The position numbers and the translations under genes are program-made. A DNA stretch of 64,000 bases from Niebla homalea (taxonomy: Eukaryota; Ascomycota; Lecanoromycetes; Lecanorales; Ramalinaceae). This document shows, piece by piece, positions 61,442 to 64,000 of this stretch; within the stretch, counting starts at the first letter, position 1; every line of letters starts with the position of its first letter. The stretch spans positions 1 to 64,000 of the forward strand of contig JAHGAU010000040.1 in NCBI GenBank assembly GCA_019925105.1, in the 5' to 3' direction. The notes under the pieces were generated by a model, which worked only from the letters and a program-made list of their open reading frames with translations, did no database searches and had not been told where the DNA came from.

Positions 61442-64000
61442 ATAAATATAAAATCTTATAAAAAACATAATACGTTAAAAAATAACAAAGCTCCGGTAAT
61501 ACCTTAAAGTCGGAATTAATAAAGAGATAGTTAAAAATATATTTAACTTTTATTATTAAAAGCTAAATAAGTTTTTGAAATAATCCTTAATTATTAAATA
61601 TATTAATTATTATTAAAGCTTAAATCAATTTAATTTTATAAGTATATACGGTTTAATAGGATTTATAGTTAACTTTTACTATTTTATTATAAGCGGCTTT
61701 TTTAATAATAAGTAGATTTTTTATTATAACGTTTATTAATTATAATATTATTTAATTAGTAATTAAAAGTAAAAGAAATAATATAAAATACATTTTTATA
61801 TTATTAATTAAAAAGGTTTAAACGTAATTTTTAATTTATTAACTTTACGTACCCTATAAATAACGATTGATCCGGCGGCGGATAAATAACGTTTTAAGGT
61901 TAATTCTTATAAGTTATATACTAATAACGTTAATAACTTTAATTAGTGTTTAACGGAGACCAATAAAATCTTTATAATTATTTAGGTAAACGCGGTAATA
62001 AAGCACTTAAAAGTATTATGAATCCCTTAAAGTAATTTAGCGTATATAAGTGCTATAAAAGACTTCATTAATTAAAGCGTCTTAAGAAAGCTGGGTAAAT
62101 ATATAAATATCTTTTTTAATAATATAATTAATATTTTATTTAAATTAAAATAAAGGGACTATATTATTAACTTAAATAATAAAAATTTATTATATAATCT
62201 TTTATACAATTTATTCTAAGTAAAGTTAATAAAGCTCCGGCGGTATCTTAAGGATATTATAACTTAAGGTTAAATTTATTATTTAACGTTATTTATAAGC
62301 GGTTTAATCCTTTTTATACTTAAGAAAAATAATAGCCTTTATTTTTATATTAATTACTATAAATTGAATACGGTTATAGTTAAAAATCGATATTTATTAT
62401 CTTTAATTACCGAGACTTTTAATCGGTTAAATATCTTTAAACGGTTTATTAAATCGGATTTTAAAAATATTTATTACCGGTTACGGATTAAGTCCGGCGA
62501 TAAATAAAAAATAACGTTCCGTATACGTTATAGTTATTTTAAGTATTTTATTATACTATTTAAATGAATTAATACCCCGGCAATCATTTAAGTTTATATT
62601 AACCGTACCTTTATTAGTTTTATTAATATAATTTATATAATTTATTTAAACGATATTTTAATATTTAATAAGAATCAAGCGGATTATTAACGTTATATTT
62701 AATAGGTCCTTAAATAACTTTATTAATTCTAGTTTTATATTAATTTCGAGAAATATTAATTTAATATTACTTAAATAAAATTCTTAAGGTTTATCGTTTC
62801 TATTAAAGGGATTTAAATAAATTAAGAGCGTACTTAAATAATTAAGGATTAACCTATTTTAAAACTTTATTGGGAAATATAGGTTTTTTCAAGCTTTATA
62901 AATTTTTATTATCGTTTTATTTATAAATATTTAAGGATAATTAAGCCTTTAATTAATCTGCTTAAAAATAATAAAAAAGGAAAAAAAAACTAACTTATTA
63001 AAGTAAAATAAAACGCTAAATATAACGTTCTATTAACTCCGTAAAATATTTATTAACGCGTTATTATTCCGCTATTTTAACTTAAAATGGGGGGTATAAA
63101 TAAAGACCGATATATCTAATTTTACTATCGTAGGCATTTTATTTTAGTAGTTTAAGGAAAGTTATTAATACTTAATTATATGTTAATCTAAAAAATTAAT
63201 TTTTATTAAATAAAATTATAAAATATATAATTAAGAACTCTTCATTATCGTTATAGCGTTTAAGTAATAGTAATATTATTTAAAAGGAAGCTTTAAAGCT
63301 ATTTAAATATAAACGGATTATAATAATTTCCGGGGGTTTATAAAATAATTAATATTAAGCTTACATTTAATTAAATAAACCTTAAAACTTATTAATTATA
63401 ACTTTAAAGTATTTTATCGTTAAGGTAAAATAAACCTTATTAATCCTTTATTAAGATACTTAAATTAAATCATAAAGGAGTTTGCTTTTTTAATATTATC
63501 TTATTATTTATTTTATAGAATAAGCTTATATTTTAATTTACTAAATTAATAAAATGTGAATAAATAACGGTTATTAATTATTAATTATTATTCGCTTTAA
63601 AAAACATTTAGGTTATTATCTTATAAAAAGAGATTTAATAATTGTTTAAAAAGCCTTATAAAGAATTTAAACCGATTAAATTATTTATTAAGGAACTAGA
63701 AGTTAACGATATATTCATATATAAAATTAAAGATAATAACGTAACGTTAACGTATTTTTATTAAAATCGTAATAATACTTGATGACTTAATTTAAATAAC
63801 TTTATTATTTATAAGGACCGTATATACGTCCCCCGTAATAAAGCGGTTAAAAAAATTTAATTAATAAATATTATAATAACCTATTAACGGGCTACTTTAA
63901 AGTTAAGAAAACGTATAAACTTTTAATTTATAAATATTATTAAAACGGTTTAAGAGTTTAAGTTAATAATTATATTAAAACGTATAATACTTATTAAAGG
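61442..64000 (+). pseudogene. Gypsy C pol: RT, RNase H and integrase start, broken, runs off the edge
   Basis: RT: LRRYLKDII near 62245-62270, then FILKKNNSLYFYINYYKLN (FVKKKDGxLRxCVDYRxLN block) near 62310-62365, RYLLSLITETFNRLN near 62388-62432, KSGDK-KITFRIRYSYFKYF near 62490-62550 (DxWKTAFRTRYGHFEYLV), PAIIQVYINR near 62575-62610 and the active site IIYLNDILIF near 62640-62670 (first Asp as Asn). RNase H end: HNNFRGF-like near 63310 and FKVFYR-GKINLINPLLRY near 63400-63460 (YRPGKTNPADAxSRRP). The integrase zinc region follows near 63860-64000 (NLLTGYFKVKKTYKLL, KYYQNGLRV, YIKTYNTY: H-H and C-C positions mutated). The catalytic core lies beyond the window. Confidence 0.85.

Noticed and set aside
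1..64000. Mitochondrial or plastid origin because of very high AT content
   Set aside because: CpG is retained, CpA/TpG are missing, and the window consists of nuclear-type LINE, Gypsy, hAT and LTR elements; no organelle gene seen.

Overview
This window is a block of degraded transposable elements. I found no intact host gene, tRNA, rRNA or CRISPR array. The base pattern points to the nuclear genome of a filamentous ascomycete with repeat-induced point mutation (RIP). Sequence is extremely AT-rich, CpA and TpG are almost absent, TpA is everywhere, and CpG survives in every element. Cys/His/Asp/Gln/Trp codons of known transposon motifs are changed exactly as C-to-T in CpA (on either strand) predicts. 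The species cannot be told from this window.

Layout. 1-5658: LINE copy 1 (+). 5948-6121: GC-rich 22-bp minisatellite. 6122-17565: Ty3/Gypsy element A (-), split by LINE copy 2 (-, 7916-13923) with a 13-bp target-site duplication (TSD); copy 2 itself carries a clean solo LTR (11210-11382, TSD CCGCG). 18061-27270: LINE copy 3 (+), split by LINE copy 4 (+, 21179-26893, 13-bp TSD) and cut off by LINE copy 5 (-, 27271-32820). 32821-34700: hAT-type transposase remnant (-), truncated by copy 5. 34701-39120: unassigned AT-rich DNA. 39121-39290: GC-rich palindromic cluster. About 39309-49880: Gypsy element B (+), with gag, protease, RT, RNase H and integrase traces. It is interrupted by a small LTR element (40754-42756, TSD TAGCG) and by a second solo LTR (45825-46009, TSD GACGA), and contains two internal duplications. 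49881-53720: unassigned. About 54154-64000: Gypsy element C (+), split by LINE copy 6 (55606-61428, TSD 12-13 bp), with its integrase running off the right edge.

Nothing here is likely to make a functional protein. The LINEs have two ORFs (a zinc-knuckle gag-like ORF1, then apurinic-like endonuclease plus reverse transcriptase plus a C-terminal Cys/His cluster) and end in an (AATC)n tail. This suggests the Tad/I-like side of the non-LTR elements. The three Gypsy elements are clearly different families.

The most interesting signals concern how the repeats decayed. The outermost 60-100 bp of several elements look unmutated while their interiors are saturated. In the small LTR element this makes a mirror image between the two LTRs. 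The LINE 5' end carries a palindrome kept by compensating changes between copies. LINE copy 6 appears to be a mosaic of two subfamilies. No new cellular system could be supported. ORF boundaries inside the pseudogenes are approximate, because frames had to be followed by motif through many stop codons.
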